Source: Selaginella moellendorffii
Lineage: Eukaryota; Streptophyta; Lycopodiopsida; Selaginellales; Selaginellaceae
Direction of reading: 5' to 3'
Assembly: GCF_000143415.4 (NCBI RefSeq)
Contig: NW_003314298.1
Coordinates: forward strand, 603,014-667,013
DNA length: 64,000 nt
The position numbers and the translations under genes are program-made. Position 1 is the stretch's first letter; each line of letters opens with the position of its first letter. The notes under the pieces were generated by a model, which searched no databases, had not been told where the DNA came from, and saw only the letters and a program-made list of their open reading frames with translations. This document shows, in pieces, positions 34,182 to 44,860 of this stretch.

Positions 34182-36929
34182 ATGAAGAGCTCGTCGGATC
34201 GGCCGACAGGTACCGCCATTCTTCTTGCTCCGATTCCCCTCCTCCTCCTCCTCCTCCTCCTCCTGTGCTCTTCGATCGGGAGGGGCAGCAGCCAGGGCTG
34301 CTCCAAGGACAGCCCTCTCGTCGGATTCTCGGCCGATCTCGGCATGATCCAGCACCAGCTGCGGGGCCGCGTGACCATCCTCGACGACTGTAGCTTCCGC
34401 GTCACGGGATTCGACATGATCCAGGGCTCGCCCCACGTCTGCTGGTGGGGATCTCTGGGCGAGGATTTTCGCAACCTCACGCAGGGATTCCCAGTCTCGG
34501 CCGCGCCGCTCAACCACACTCTCCTCAGCGACGACATGGAATTTCAGCTCCTGGAGAATGTGACTTGGGAAAAAATCCAAGTCCTCGCGGTCTGGGACGA
34601 GATCACAGCCTCGGACTTTGGTCACGTAGTTCTTGACTCGAGCTGGAAGAATTCGAGCTCTTCTTCTTCTTCGCAAAGAAAGGTTCCAGCCACAGTCTTG
34701 GAGAACTGCGTGGAGCTTAGCCCGCTATACAGGCTAAGGTGGAGCTTGCTTCCAGGGAATTCTAGCTCGCTTCCAGGGAATGGTTCTTCGGTGGATATAG
34801 CGCTCGAGGCAGTGGTGCCGGAGACGAAGTATATGGCGTTTGGATGGGCGATGCCAGGGAAAGAGAACTACTTGATGATGAACGCGGACGTGGTGGTGGC
34901 GGGATTTAAGAACAGGGACACACCCTTCGCGGAGGACTACTACATCAGCAAGTATAGCGAATGCAACTGGGACTTTCAGAATCCATCCGGTGTGTGTCCC
35001 GACGTTGTTTACGACAGTAGCAGCGACAACAGCACCACTGTGCTTGTCCACGGCCAGCACGTAGACGGAGTAGCGTTCGTCCGCTACAACAGGCCGCTGT
35101 ATAGCTCCGACACCAAGCTCGACGTCTCGATCGATCCCAGCGCCAACATGACTGTGATATGGGCGCTCGGTCCGCTCAAGCCACCGGACAGCTTGCAGCC
35201 GTTTTACTGGCCGCAGAACCACGGTGGTCCGGGGAGAGTCTCGTTTGGACACGTAAACTTGGTTCTCTCCGACGCTGTGAATCAGTGCTCGGGCCCCCTG
35301 GTGGCGACGGAAGCCGAGCCGACGATCGACGTGATTGTAGCGGACAGAGGCTCTCCGCTCGTGGTTACGTCGGAGGAAGCGGCACACTATCCGAATCCAC
35401 CCAGCCCGACCAAAGTTCTCCACATCAACAAGAAGGAGGCTCCCATTGTCCAAGTTGAGAGGGGCGTTCCAGTGATTTTTTCCATACAAGCGGGTCACGA
35501 CGTCGCGTTCTACATCACCTCGGACCCCGTTGGGGGGGCGACAAATCCAAACGAGACCATTTTTGCGGGTGGCCCGGATGCTCACGGAGTGTTGTCGCAT
35601 CCGTTGGCTTTGAGCTGGCTTCCAAACAGGACGACGCCGGACGAAGTATACTACCAGGCTTTCTTCGAGAAGAAGATGGGATGGAAAATCCAGGTGGTGG
35701 ATGGCGGCCTCTCGGACATGTACAATAGCAGCGTCGTTTTGGCCGAGCAACAGGTGACGGTTTTTTGGACGACGAGTGGCACGAACATATCGTTCGCGGT
35801 GAGAGGCGAGCGAAAGAGCGGCTATCTCGCGATATCCTTTGGCAGAGGGATGGTGAACTCGTTCGCCTACGTAGGCTGGGTAGGGGCGGACGGGACTGGA
35901 TACGTGAAAAGCTACTGGATCGACGGCAGGGACGCGTCAAACATTCATCAAACAAGCGAGGAGCTGTGGGACAGGAGGTGCTCGTCCGAGAAGGGTGCAG
36001 TGACTTTCGAGTTCACCAGGAGCTTGCAACCGCGGTGCTCGTCGGACAACGACAAGGCCTGCAAGAAGAACGTCGTGGATCCATCGGTGCCGCTGAGGAT
36101 CGTCTGGGCGATGGGATCAAAGTGGGACGCAAACTTCCCGTCGGACAGAAACATGCACGACAGAACGAGCAGGAAGGCAACGGTGATCTACCTGGAGAAA
36201 GGCGCGGCCGAGGCGGACGAAGAAGTGAAGCCCGTTCTCGTCGTCCACGGGTTTATGATGTTCCTGGCCTGGGCGGTCTTGTTCCCGGGAGGCGTGGTAG
36301 CGGCAAGGTATCTCAAACACTTGGAGAACAACGTTTGGTTCCAGGCACACACTTATCTCCAGTACTCGGGCGTCACCGTGATGCTGCTAGCCTTCCTGTT
36401 CGCGGCTGCCGAGCTCCGGGGCCTCCACACAGAGACGGTGCACGTAAAGCTGGGACTGTTCAGCATTCTCCTGGCTTGCTTCCAGCCGGTGAATGCGTTC
36501 TTCCGCCCCGCAAAGTCTCCGCCGGGCCAGCAGCAGCACAAGCTGAGGATGATTTGGGAGTACTTGCACGTCTACTCGGGGAGGGGCGTGCTGGTTTTTG
36601 GGCTCGTCACTTTGGCCTCGGGGATGTCTCTACTGGCGGATATCTATGGGAGCGAGCACGTCCGGGGCTTTGAGTGGGCCTTGCTCGGCTGGGTGTTCAT
36701 GGTCTCTGGGATCATTGGCTACTTGGAGCTGAGACAGTTTTGGAACAAGGGAAAAGCTCGAGAGGCTCCTCCGGCGTGGGACGCGGATGGGCGATCGGTT
36801 CACGTCCTGGACGACAGTGATGAGGAGCGCGAAGATGACTCTGCGGGCTTGCTGGTGAATGGAAACTCGCGGCACGAGTTCCCAGCGGCATCGAGAGGGA
36901 TGGAAGTCCAGCTAGAAGCATTCCATTGA
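34182..36929 (+). CDS. DM13-DOMON-cytochrome b561 membrane protein
   Basis: Start chosen at 34182: this Met is followed at once by a signal peptide (APIPLLLLLLLLLCSS), whereas the earlier in-frame ATG (34080) adds a leader-like stretch. The product is 915 residues. Order: signal peptide; DM13-type domain (about 40-150); DOMON region (about 180-330); a second DOMON-like domain (about 490-660, words YLAISFGRGM and YVKSYWIDG); cytochrome b561 with five to six hydrophobic helices (about 680-860); acidic cytosolic tail. The four haem-ligand histidines of b561 are visible in HGFMM (H689), HTYLQYSG, HVKLG and HVYSGR. This matches the plant DM13/DOMON/b561 family of plasma-membrane electron-transfer proteins, in which extracellular DOMON domains pass electrons through a haem b561 core. 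It is a single exon with a GC-rich, intact frame. Confidence 0.93.
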   Translation: MKSSSDRPTGTAILLAPIPLLLLLLLLLCSSIGRGSSQGCSKDSPLVGFSADLGMIQHQLRGRVTILDDCSFRVTGFDMIQGSPHVCWWGSLGEDFRNLTQGFPVSAAPLNHTLLSDDMEFQLLENVTWEKIQVLAVWDEITASDFGHVVLDSSWKNSSSSSSSQRKVPATVLENCVELSPLYRLRWSLLPGNSSSLPGNGSSVDIALEAVVPETKYMAFGWAMPGKENYLMMNADVVVAGFKNRDTPFAEDYYISKYSECNWDFQNPSGVCPDVVYDSSSDNSTTVLVHGQHVDGVAFVRYNRPLYSSDTKLDVSIDPSANMTVIWALGPLKPPDSLQPFYWPQNHGGPGRVSFGHVNLVLSDAVNQCSGPLVATEAEPTIDVIVADRGSPLVVTSEEAAHYPNPPSPTKVLHINKKEAPIVQVERGVPVIFSIQAGHDVAFYITSDPVGGATNPNETIFAGGPDAHGVLSHPLALSWLPNRTTPDEVYYQAFFEKKMGWKIQVVDGGLSDMYNSSVVLAEQQVTVFWTTSGTNISFAVRGERKSGYLAISFGRGMVNSFAYVGWVGADGTGYVKSYWIDGRDASNIHQTSEELWDRRCSSEKGAVTFEFTRSLQPRCSSDNDKACKKNVVDPSVPLRIVWAMGSKWDANFPSDRNMHDRTSRKATVIYLEKGAAEADEEVKPVLVVHGFMMFLAWAVLFPGGVVAARYLKHLENNVWFQAHTYLQYSGVTVMLLAFLFAAAELRGLHTETVHVKLGLFSILLACFQPVNAFFRPAKSPPGQQQHKLRMIWEYLHVYSGRGVLVFGLVTLASGMSLLADIYGSEHVRGFEWALLGWVFMVSGIIGYLELRQFWNKGKAREAPPAWDADGRSVHVLDDSDEEREDDSAGLLVNGNSRHEFPAASRGMEVQLEAFH

Positions 36930-38157
36930 TGTGCTGAGTATATATATAACTTAGGATAGTCTGGAATTCTCACAAAAAATCTTTGTTAGTCTGTAGTCTG
37001 AAAATCAATTTTATGTGTTAAACAAAATTCAACTTAGTCAAAAGTATTCCAAAGAATTTAGTTCTTTGTTTGTTTTATAATATGCTGGAACAGCGATCAT
37101 CGTCATGAAACAAGACCATGAAGTCTCTGTGTCCATCTGTTTTGAACATTCCAACGGAAACTCGATTGCATTGTTGAGATCTTTTCTCTGCAAATCTTTT
37201 CTCCACAAATCCCTTTATAAACATATTCATGAAAGGCAATATCTTCATATCATCTTCAAGATCCAGGAGGAACTTCCCAAAGCTCTATCGAGCATGGCAA
37301 TTGGGATGGTGGCGTGCTTGATGAGGTCCACGGTCCCTTGGGATGGAACTGATATATCCTCGCAAATGCTAGATTGGAAAATTGGATGATATCGCTTGGG
37401 AAGATTTTCTTCATCACCCTCCTCTTGTTCCTTTCCCAACAACTGCCTCTAGTTCACGAACCCTTGGATATATCTCCTCCTCAGCAGAGCCATGAAACTG
37501 TGGCAGCTCTGGCACTGCGAGGTCCTGCTATTCTCTCGCAACAATTTTGAAGGTTCATAGCGTAAGGTGAGTGTTTTCGTTTTTTCTCCTTTCTCGCTCT
37601 TTTCTTTTTGTTTGATGTTAGTTGTTAGTCACAGGGAGAGTGCTATGGCCTCACAGCTAACACTATGGCAAGGTGAGAAACACAACCAGGGTAGATGAGA
37701 GTTTCCTCCCAAGGCGTCTTCCTTTCTCCAGAGCCTAGCTCTTTCTTTCTCAAGCACTGTAATGAGGTGTTGTCTGTCTTGGAGCCCAGAGTTATGGCTC
37801 CATGGCCGGGCCATAGCGTTAAAGGCCGCAAAGTGCCAACTGCATGTTTTCTCTATTGATCAGCTTTTGTTTAATTTTTGCTTTTTCTTCTCAAGCAGAG
37901 TGAGTTGCTTGGATCATGTGAAGAGAGTGAGCACTTGGATCGTGTGAAAGAGAGTAATCTGTGAGTGGTACTTGAATCATGTCAAATGTCAAAATTTAAA
38001 TATAAATTTAAAAATATTTATTTATAAAGTCTGTAAATATATTTATAAGGTCAAATACATGTATTACCATGCCTAGATAATACACTAACTACGTCCATTT
38101 CATGAAAATTCTTTGATTTGGTGTTGTCACAAAGTTGGAAAATTAAAGTTAATTTAC
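36930..38157. other. Intergenic, no supported gene
   Basis: 3' flank of the b561 gene. A 94-codon plus-strand frame at 37105-37389 has no recognised domain, and other frames overlap it. From 37980 the sequence becomes very AT-rich. Confidence 0.35.
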
Positions 38158-38930
38158 TAGTGAGGATCGACGTCATCGTCGTTGTAGAACGCCTCGGCGC
38201 TGGCCTGAACGTGAGCAGCTCGGTCGCTCGAGGTGGTGATGCAGTTGAGCTTGACGCGCTTGTCCCACGGCGGCCGGACGTTCTCCATCCCTGGGACGAG
38301 CTCCTGGATTGTCATCGGTCCCGGAGGCAGCGCGGGGAGGTTGTGGACGTAGCCTCGCTGCCTGGACGCAGCGCAAAACCATTTGGAGTTGACGAGCTCG
38401 AGAAAATGTCCTCCCAGCTCCCGCGAGGCATGAACGCTATGTTCTCGAAGTAGAAGAACGGTGGAGGGAGACTGGAAGATGGCAGCGTTCTTGATCTCGT
38501 TGGCTGCCCCATCGCCTTGGTTTCGCTGCTCCGGCAGGAAGCCATCGAAGTTGTCCTCCAAGTCGTGGAAGTTGGCGAAGAAGGTATCGTCTTCTCGTTT
38601 CCTTTTCCCGTCCGTGGTGTCAACTCTCCGGCTGCTGGCCTTGATTCTTCGTCCCACTCTCGGTAGATCCTTGCAAGGTCTGGTTTTTCTTCAAGCCGTG
38701 GTCCTTGGCAAAGATATGCTCGACGACGTCCTCGAGCTTTGCATCGTTTCCTACAGAAATCAATGAATACAAAAGTAGCAAGCATGATCATCGGTTACCG
38801 AACAATCCGAGCGCATTATCTATCTGCTCGTCTGAAAAACCCATGGATTTGAGTCTACCATGTAGATGTTGGCAGGCCTTGCGCTGTCAACGATATCCTT
38901 TGCCAGGGGCCGCCATCGTCAGAGGAGAAG
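38158..38930 (-). pseudogene. DRM: DRM-type DNA methyltransferase fragment: UBA domain and first half of MTase domain
   Basis: Reading right to left: a UBA domain (KSMGFSDEQIDNALGLFGN, then DAKLEDVVEHIFAKDHG) interrupted by a perfect 48-nt intron (GTAACC...TCTGTAG, about 38755-38802). An acidic linker follows (KRKREDDTFFANFHDLEDNFDG), then PPPFFYFENIAFMPRGSWEDIF, then VNSKWFCAASRQRGYVHNLP and PPWDKRVKLNCI. These are hallmark blocks of plant DRM methyltransferases, which place de novo cytosine methylation in the RNA-directed pathway. The blocks lie in different frames: one shift near 38505 and one near 38420 with a small deletion. A TAG follows at 38158, where motifs of the second half should continue. 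They are instead found inverted at 39479-40039. Confidence 0.85.
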
Positions 38931-38994
38931 CACTGCTGCGCAAGCTGCGAGTAACTTTGACAGATTTTCCAGCTTTGTGGCAATACTTTGATCA

Positions 38995-39478
38995 CTAGAT
39001 CTTTTCTTTGGTTTGATCTTCGAGATTTTGATTGATGTGATCACAGAGATGCATAGAAAAGTTGTGTTTTCGCGAAGAATCCAGGCCGACTCTTTGACAA
39101 AGCTTTCTTTTTTTCATCATGTGATCTTTGCAAAATCGTTTTATGACCACAGCGAATTTGACAAGAACTTTGTGACGATTTTCGCACTGAATCTTTTCTT
39201 TCGTTTGATCTTCGAGAAATTGACTGATTTCATCACAGAGACGCATGGAAAAGTCGTGGTTTTCGTGGTCTCTTTGACAAAATTTTCCTTGTGATAACAG
39301 CGTGTTTGACACGAAAATTTCCAACTTCGTGACGATTTTCGTTTTTGGACCACTGAATCTTTTCTTTGGTTTGATCTTCAAGAATTTTGATTAATGTGAT
39401 CACAGGAGACGCATGGACAAGTCGTGGTTTATTCGAATCCAAGCAGCTCTTGACAAGATTTTCCTTTTCTCATCCTGT
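38995..39478. repeat. Three diverged direct repeats of about 165-195 bp
   Basis: Each unit begins 'ATCTTTTCTTTGGTTTGATCTTC' (near 38998, 39191 and 39358). Each continues through 'GTGATCACAGAGACGCATGGAAAAGTCGTG' and ends with a 'TTTGACAAGATTTTCC' block. They separate the two oppositely oriented DRM pieces. They may derive from a tandemly expanded intron or mark the rearrangement. Confidence 0.75.
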
Positions 39479-40039
39479 GATCCAGAGAGCCAACCTCGTC
39501 TGGCGCAGCCCGGGGGATCCTGGCGCCGCTCAAAGTCCAGGAGCTGGAAGTAGTGCAAGGCTTCGACGTCGGGCACACGAGCTCCGGCCAGTCCCCGGCT
39601 GAGCGGATCAAAGCTCTCGGGAACGCCATGCAAGTCCATATGGTGGCATTGCATCTCTCGGTGCTGGCGGACCTCTTCCCAACTGGTATCCGGGTCCTCT
39701 CGCTCTTCTCGGGGATCGGCGGCATCGAGGTGCCGTTGAAGCTCGGTATTCCAATCAAGTTCCTCGGGAGCGTCGAAACCAACGCGGTGGTGGCATAGAA
39801 CCAGGCAGCGAGGAACACATATCGTCTTGGGCGACGTGGCTGAGCTGTCTCGAGAGAGGATCGAGGAGCTCGCTGCTCGAGCCGAGGGTGGCTTCGATTT
39901 GGTGGCCGGTGGAAGCCCGTGCAACAACTTCTCGGGTAACAACAGGACTTGGATCACTGGCGATAAGTCGCGGCTCTTCTTCGACTACGTGAGGATTCTC
40001 ACAACAGTGAGAAGCATCATGGCCAAGTCGGCGTCGTGA
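39479..40039 (+). pseudogene. DRM: DRM methyltransferase catalytic fragment, inverted
   Basis: The plus-strand sense reads KVQELEVVQGFDVGHTS, then ALGNAMQVHMVALHLSVL (motif X), then IRVLSLFSGIGGIEVPLKLG (motif I, SAM binding), then a TAG at 39796-39798 with a frame change. It continues GGFDLVAGGSPCNNFSGNNR (motif IV with the catalytic Cys of SPCNN) and RLFFDYVRIL. The circularly permuted order (X before I before IV) is diagnostic for DRM. It ends after FDYVRIL with the last motifs missing. Orientation is opposite to the other DRM pieces, so no single transcript can join them. It is certainly broken, although the catalytic residues themselves persist. Confidence 0.88.
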
Positions 40040-40097
40040 TCGAATCCACCAGGCAAGTTCTTTTACCCCGAGAACTCTTTCCAAATCGCGAACTTAC

Positions 40098-40671
40098 CTC
40101 TGCTCGAAGCAGATCTGGATGCTGCGAAAAAATGTAATCAGCTATGGCTGAGTCTTGAGCATTGGCACCTATGAAAAAGAAATATAGAGGAAGAGAATGT
40201 AAGTCATAAGCTTCGCTTGCAAAGCACAAGCAAAGAAAGACAAACGTAAGAGAAAAGCTTGCCCCTGAAAATATCTTCGAGATCAACTTGTCCATCGAAA
40301 AGGAAGGAAAAAACACTCTGGAGCCTACCTGCATTGCGAGGATCTTTGAATCGAATACCCGAAATCTCCATGGCGCGATCGATGAGCGATGATGAGAACC
40401 TCATCGCCCACAGCTCGTTTCTGCTGGATCGAGGGATCGCGCTGCGCAGTGTCGTCAGCCTGAAAAAGAGATTGAAAAGAGGGCAAGAATACAAGGGAGA
40501 ATCCAATACCTTGTAACCGTCCTCAACATCGAAAGAGAAGGATAGCGAGTCATCGTACTCGTCCTCGGATTCGGGGGAGGAGCCACACTCTACAAGCATG
40601 GCTGGAGCGACGAAAACAAAACCTCCCGGGCTCCCAGTAAGAGGTGTCGCGGAAGATTCAACCGCAGACAA
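40098..40671 (-). pseudogene. Probable N-terminal exons of the DRM gene
   Basis: Exon 1 (40510-40671) starts with ATG and codes for 54 acidic residues. A 50-nt intron (GTATTG...TTTCAG) follows, then exon 2 (40329-40459). A longer intron leads to exon 3 (40098-40168), which ends at a good donor (GTAAGT). Exons 2 and 3 read together as SLIDRAMEISGIRFKDPRNA, then QDSAIADYIFSQHPDLL, a helical block that resembles a UBA-type module. Joining exon 1 to that frame needs a 1-2 nt shift around a CATCATC run. The downstream exons should follow to the left but the inverted catalytic piece is there. Assignment to DRM rests on position and the UBA-like look. Confidence 0.5.
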
Positions 40672-41040
40672 GTGTGCAAATGTTAATAATTTTGATTCAC
40701 GCTTGCATTACAAAAAATATTCCACGTGCTTCAATTAAATTGTATTATTCGGCCGTATCTTTAAAATTTGATATCTCTTTTCTCTCTCCTATGTGGCACC
40801 TAATTTTACACTTCTTTCAGAGAGGTTGAAAAGAAGCAGAGACACACAAGAGAGATATATATATATATATATATATAATTTGCTTAACTTCTCAAAGTTT
40901 ATTTTATCAATTGGTTTTGCAACCAGAATTTATCCAACCATCAAGCTCTAGTAAATAGATAGTAATTCTACCCAATCATTCATTTATTCATTCATTCATT
41001 CATGTTTACATGGTCTTGTAGTGCCCCCTTCTGCATTAGT
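40672..41040. repeat. Intergenic with (AT)n and (ATTC)n microsatellites
   Basis: An (AT)n run lies at about 40855-40878 and an ATTC-type run at 40977-41002. No gene is seen. Confidence 0.7.
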
Positions 41041-41045
41041 CCAGT

Positions 41046-41448
41046 TGGAGAACTACAAAATCACCTCTACAATGATCTTATGAATCCTCTCTAATCTAAA
41101 CTAGATCCAAACATAAAAAGGAAAGAAATACTTAACCATGTGCTATTGCAAAGATGTTGATGTTGAGATTGATGCACATCTCACAACCTTGATCCCCAGA
41201 AGGCAGTGAGTAAGATAGGCATGGAAGAGAAGAGTAGATGTTGAGCAAGTGGAGTGTATGTTATTATGGCCAAGGATATAAAAGACAGAAAGGGGATAAG
41301 TCTAGTGTGCTATCACCAGCCTATATAACCACTACATGCCCAGTCATCCAAGTCAAGAATTTAGACCGGAAGAAATTTTGATCTCAATTCCTAACTCAGA
41401 AAATGCCTTTGTGCGAAAATCACGATGCAAAATGCATGTACCTCTCTA
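41046..41448 (-). repeat. 3' LTR of the Tat/Athila-like element
   Basis: On the plus strand it begins TGGAGAACTACAAAATCACC and ends CATGTACCTCTCTA. It is nearly identical to 54225-54627 and of the same length. Inside it, next to the right end, lies GTCGGAGAG on the minus strand, a short polypurine tract. Confidence 0.88.
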
Positions 41449-42099
41449 CTCTCCGACGACTAGAGTTGAGCAGCTCTTGCAGCTCAAGCTTCCATTGTAG
41501 TGGTGGTAGCAGTTGTGGTGTTAGCCTCTGGTTCTTCCTCATAGTCCTTGAGCTTGTCGCGAGTGTAGTTCTTTATGGCAGTCTCGAGCATCTGTAGTTG
41601 GGCCTTGAGCTCCATGTTCTCTTTGGTGAGGCAGGCATTCTCGAGTTGGTACTGCTGCGCTAACTCGAAAGATTCTCAGCAGGTGTTTGGTGTTGGGAGT
41701 CCATGAGCCTGTATAGTGCAAAGGATTCCCTTTACCTGATCGAGTTCCTGAGCCATGCTTGCATTTTCTCCTCGTGTGGACGTGCAAAAACATTGCGGAA
41801 GAAGCTCTCCATGTCGTCCTGCATGTACACCGCCATGTTGGAGTTATGGTACTGCTCCAGGAAGTTTGTAGGCATGGGACGGATCACTTTCGGTTGCTGC
41901 TGGTCCTGATGATGATGCTCATGCTGCTCCGAATTGTAGTGGTGGTGCTTGTTGTTAATGTGCTCATGATGAAATTGGCGTTGCATTGTTGAACAAGGCG
42001 GCTGCATGTTGTCAGCAGTGGTGTCTGGAGCAAATGTCTGTTGCAGCTCAGCTGGCTGCTGTAGCTCGGTTGGCTGCTGCAGCAAAGATGGCTGCTCCT
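41449..42099 (-). CDS. Extra ORF of the outer element, C-terminal part (Q/H-rich), interrupted
   Basis: The minus-strand frame to 41732 contains repeated LLQQPTELQQP-like units, a His-rich stretch (HHEHINNKHHHYN) and RPMPTNFLEQYHNSNMAVY. After a stop, another frame near 41600 reads as a coiled coil (QLENACLTKENMELKAQLQM) and ends TTTATTTTMEA. The 5' part of the same region lies at 46930-48000, separated by the nested element. No envelope-type membrane segment is seen, and the function is unknown. Poly-Q/poly-H composition suggests an unstructured or transcription-factor-like protein. Confidence 0.45.
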
Positions 42100-43265
42100 T
42101 GTAAGCCACAAATTTTTCCTTTCCAATTTGCCAGCTTACCTCGTCTATCCGACCAACTCTGCCTTGGCTTGTGCTAAGTTCCCTCGCCAAGGTTCCCGCC
42201 TATGGTACCAGCTCCTACTTGGTCCTACTTGGTTTCAGCTACTCACTACACGAGCAACGGAGTGTTAGCCATCCATCTATGGATTCCCAAATCTCTCCCA
42301 ATCCCCTCCCCAGGTTAGACTGGACTTAAGGTTCGGCTACACTCCCCGCAGGCACAAGCAGCCAAGCACACCAAGCCTCCAGATTCCTAACACCCCTTGG
42401 TACCACAAGGTTTAATCATAGGACCCTCTAAATCCCAAGCCTTTGGTGCAGCACTTGCTTCGGGACGTCGGGGCAAAACACCGTGGCTTAATGGCTCAGT
42501 ATGGGTACCTCTACCCCCCCACTTCCATCCCGAAGGGAAGGCCCAAGCCCCTAGGAAGGGCGAGGACCAATGAGCCACAAGGTACTCAAGTGGGGCACCA
42601 CTCCATATGAGCCAGGAGCACCGCAGTCGGTTTCCCTTTCGGGAGTGGAGTTGCTCTTAAGCACTTCCCTGGGTGGCCCCTCCGGCACCACTCAAGCCCA
42701 TGCTCACTCCCACCCAAGGCCCCTCGGCCCCAGTCTCAACCTCAAGTCAGTTTGGAAGCACCATTGGAGAGTTCCTTCAAGACTGGTTCCTGGACCTCAC
42801 TATCCCTACTATACTTTTGGAACCCCCTACAGCCCCCCCCCCCCCCCCCCCCTGGGAGATGCACGCTTTGGGCTTTCACCCCTTGACCCTTATTAGTATT
42901 TGGACTTAGTCTCTGGCTCGATCTCGGACCCGATTTCGGATCCGACTTCGGATTCAGTCTCGGACTCGATCTCGGACTCGATCTCGGACCCGATCTCAGA
43001 CCCGACCTCGGACCCGACCTCGGACTCGGTCTCGGACCTGATTTCGGGTCTCGGACTCCGTCTCAAACTTGGTCTCGAACTTGGACTCGAACTCGGTCCC
43101 CGAGTCGGTCTCGGACTCGATTCCGGACTCTATCTCGAACTCGGCCCTAGAGTCGGTCTTGGACTCGATCTTCGACTTGGTCCCATCTGATGAACTCTTT
43201 GTCATTTTGGTCATGCTTTTGGGGTTCCTTTAGCCTACGACACTTCGGCGGGTTTGTTCCTTACA
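42100..43265 (-). repeat. 3' LTR of nested family B element
   Basis: 1166 bp. It contains a ~20-base C-run at 42834-42852 and the GACTCGATCTCG minisatellite at 42905-43190. A divergent relative lies at 3135-4082, and a solo LTR in the opposite orientation at 4088-5508. Confidence 0.9.
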
Positions 43266-43664
43266 ACTCCACCACCCATAGAAGAAGTTCGATGCCCACA
43301 TCGAACATTTCGTTTTATCCTACAACTTGTTGACCATGTCTCCGGGGGCATCCCCCCCACTTAGCGGTGTGCCTAAGTTAGCCTCCCCGGCCAAGAGCCC
43401 ATGACAACAGAATATAGGTGTCTCTATACCCCTCACCTCACCACGCCCTAGTATGGGGACTTGAACCCAACCTTGCTTTACTAGGGGGTTGGGACTTGAA
43501 CCCAACCTCCGTAGAATATGTCTACGGATTTGACATCCCCGCGGGGAGTCGGGCGTAGTGCCCTACGCCTGGTCGACCTATCCAACCCATGCTAATTAGC
43601 TTACCTTCGGCGCGCCTTTGGGTCCCAATATATGCCACTTGCTCAACTTTGCAAATTGATATTT

Positions 43665-44860
43665 TTAATTGAATTTTGCACAAGTACATAGAGTTCTGCC
43701 ATGCAAAAATTCCTCCACTAGATCTCGCGCGTTCGCTAGGTTCTCCTCCGGTTCCCATGTTGCTTCGCAGTGTGGAAATCCTTTCCACTTCACATGGAAC
43801 TCTCTCACCTCGCGTTCTTGTTGCTTGCTCTTGCGCGCATTGAGGATGGCCTCGACTTCGTATTCCTCTTCCCCTTGGATAACCTTAGGTAAAGGTTTCA
43901 CTTGGTCCTTGCGAAGCGGATCCTCAAAGTACGGCTTAAGTAAGTTCACATGGAACACTGGGTGCACCTTCCCCATCTCTCAAGGAAGTCGGAGTCGGTA
44001 AGCCACTTTACCGATTTGTGCCTCAATCTCGTAAGGCCCCGCGAACCTGCTTAAGGAACTCAAGATCAATTCATTTACAGGAATACATGCATCTTTACCT
44101 TTGGGTCAACTTTCGGCTGATCCCACTTGGTAGCCTGAGGTTCTTGGTGTTCAGCCACACCTTCTCCCCAACTTGGAACTCTACATCTCGACGCTTTTGG
44201 TTTGCGTATTTAGTTTGCCTTTGTTGAGCCTGTTCCAAGGAATCCCTCACTAGATTCCAAATGCTGAGTCTTTCCGCCGTGAATGCCTCCACTGCGGGCA
44301 ACTCTCCATGATACTCGGCCACGCCGAGTTCCACAGGACCTTCAATAGCTCGCCCATTGATGACTTCCCATGGACTCACCCCGATACTCGAATGTGGTGA
44401 GTTGTTATAACACATTTCCGCAAGTCCCAAATGACTTACCCAATCGGTCTGATCTCCCGAGACATAGCATCGCAAATAATCCTCCAATTGCCTATTCACC
44501 CTTTCTGTTTGTCCGTCTGTTAAGAAGTGTTAGTGCTAACAACTTGACTTAATACCCCATACCTGTCTGTGGGTGATAGGCTGTGCTGAATTTCAACTTG
44601 GTGCGATACTGTTCCAGGAGAGTCCTCCAGAACCTACTGGTGAAGATCTTATCTCGATCTGAGATAATCTCTTCCGGTCTTCCCCGCACTTGAACCACTT
44701 GTTCGAAGAATAGATTCGCCACACCTTCCACATCCACTTCCGTTGTGGTGGGTATGAAATGTGCCATTTTCAAAAATCGGTCCACCACCACGAATATCGC
44801 ATCAAACCCCTCGCTTAGGGGGAGTCCTGTGATGAAGTCCATCGTAAGACAGGTTATCGT
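43665..44860 (-). pseudogene. Integrase with C-terminal chromodomain (chromovirus)
   Basis: The sense runs right to left in three frames. 44549-44884 covers the integrase core (TMDFITGLPLSEGFDAIFVV with the first Asp, ISDRDKIFTSRFW with the second, AYHPQTGMG). 44095-44499 covers the end of the core and C-terminal domain (MNRQLEDYLRCYV through VGEKVWLNTKNLRLP). 43665-43976 covers MGKVHPVFHVNLLKPY, then a chromodomain (EYEVEAILNARK, VKWKGFPHCEATWEPEENL). Stops or shifts near 44530 and 44030 break it. Chromodomains in this place are known to steer chromovirus integration to heterochromatin. Confidence 0.85.

Noticed and set aside
34734-35750. Long minus-strand ORF (338 codons) antisense to the DOMON-b561 gene
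   Set aside because: It mirrors the codon bias of the GC-rich sense gene, shows no domain, and the sense strand has clear motifs throughout.
35765-36673. Plus-strand ORF of 302 codons inside the b561 gene
   Set aside because: It is an out-of-frame shadow: Arg/Gly-rich composition with no motif, while the other frame has signal peptide, DOMON and haem histidines.
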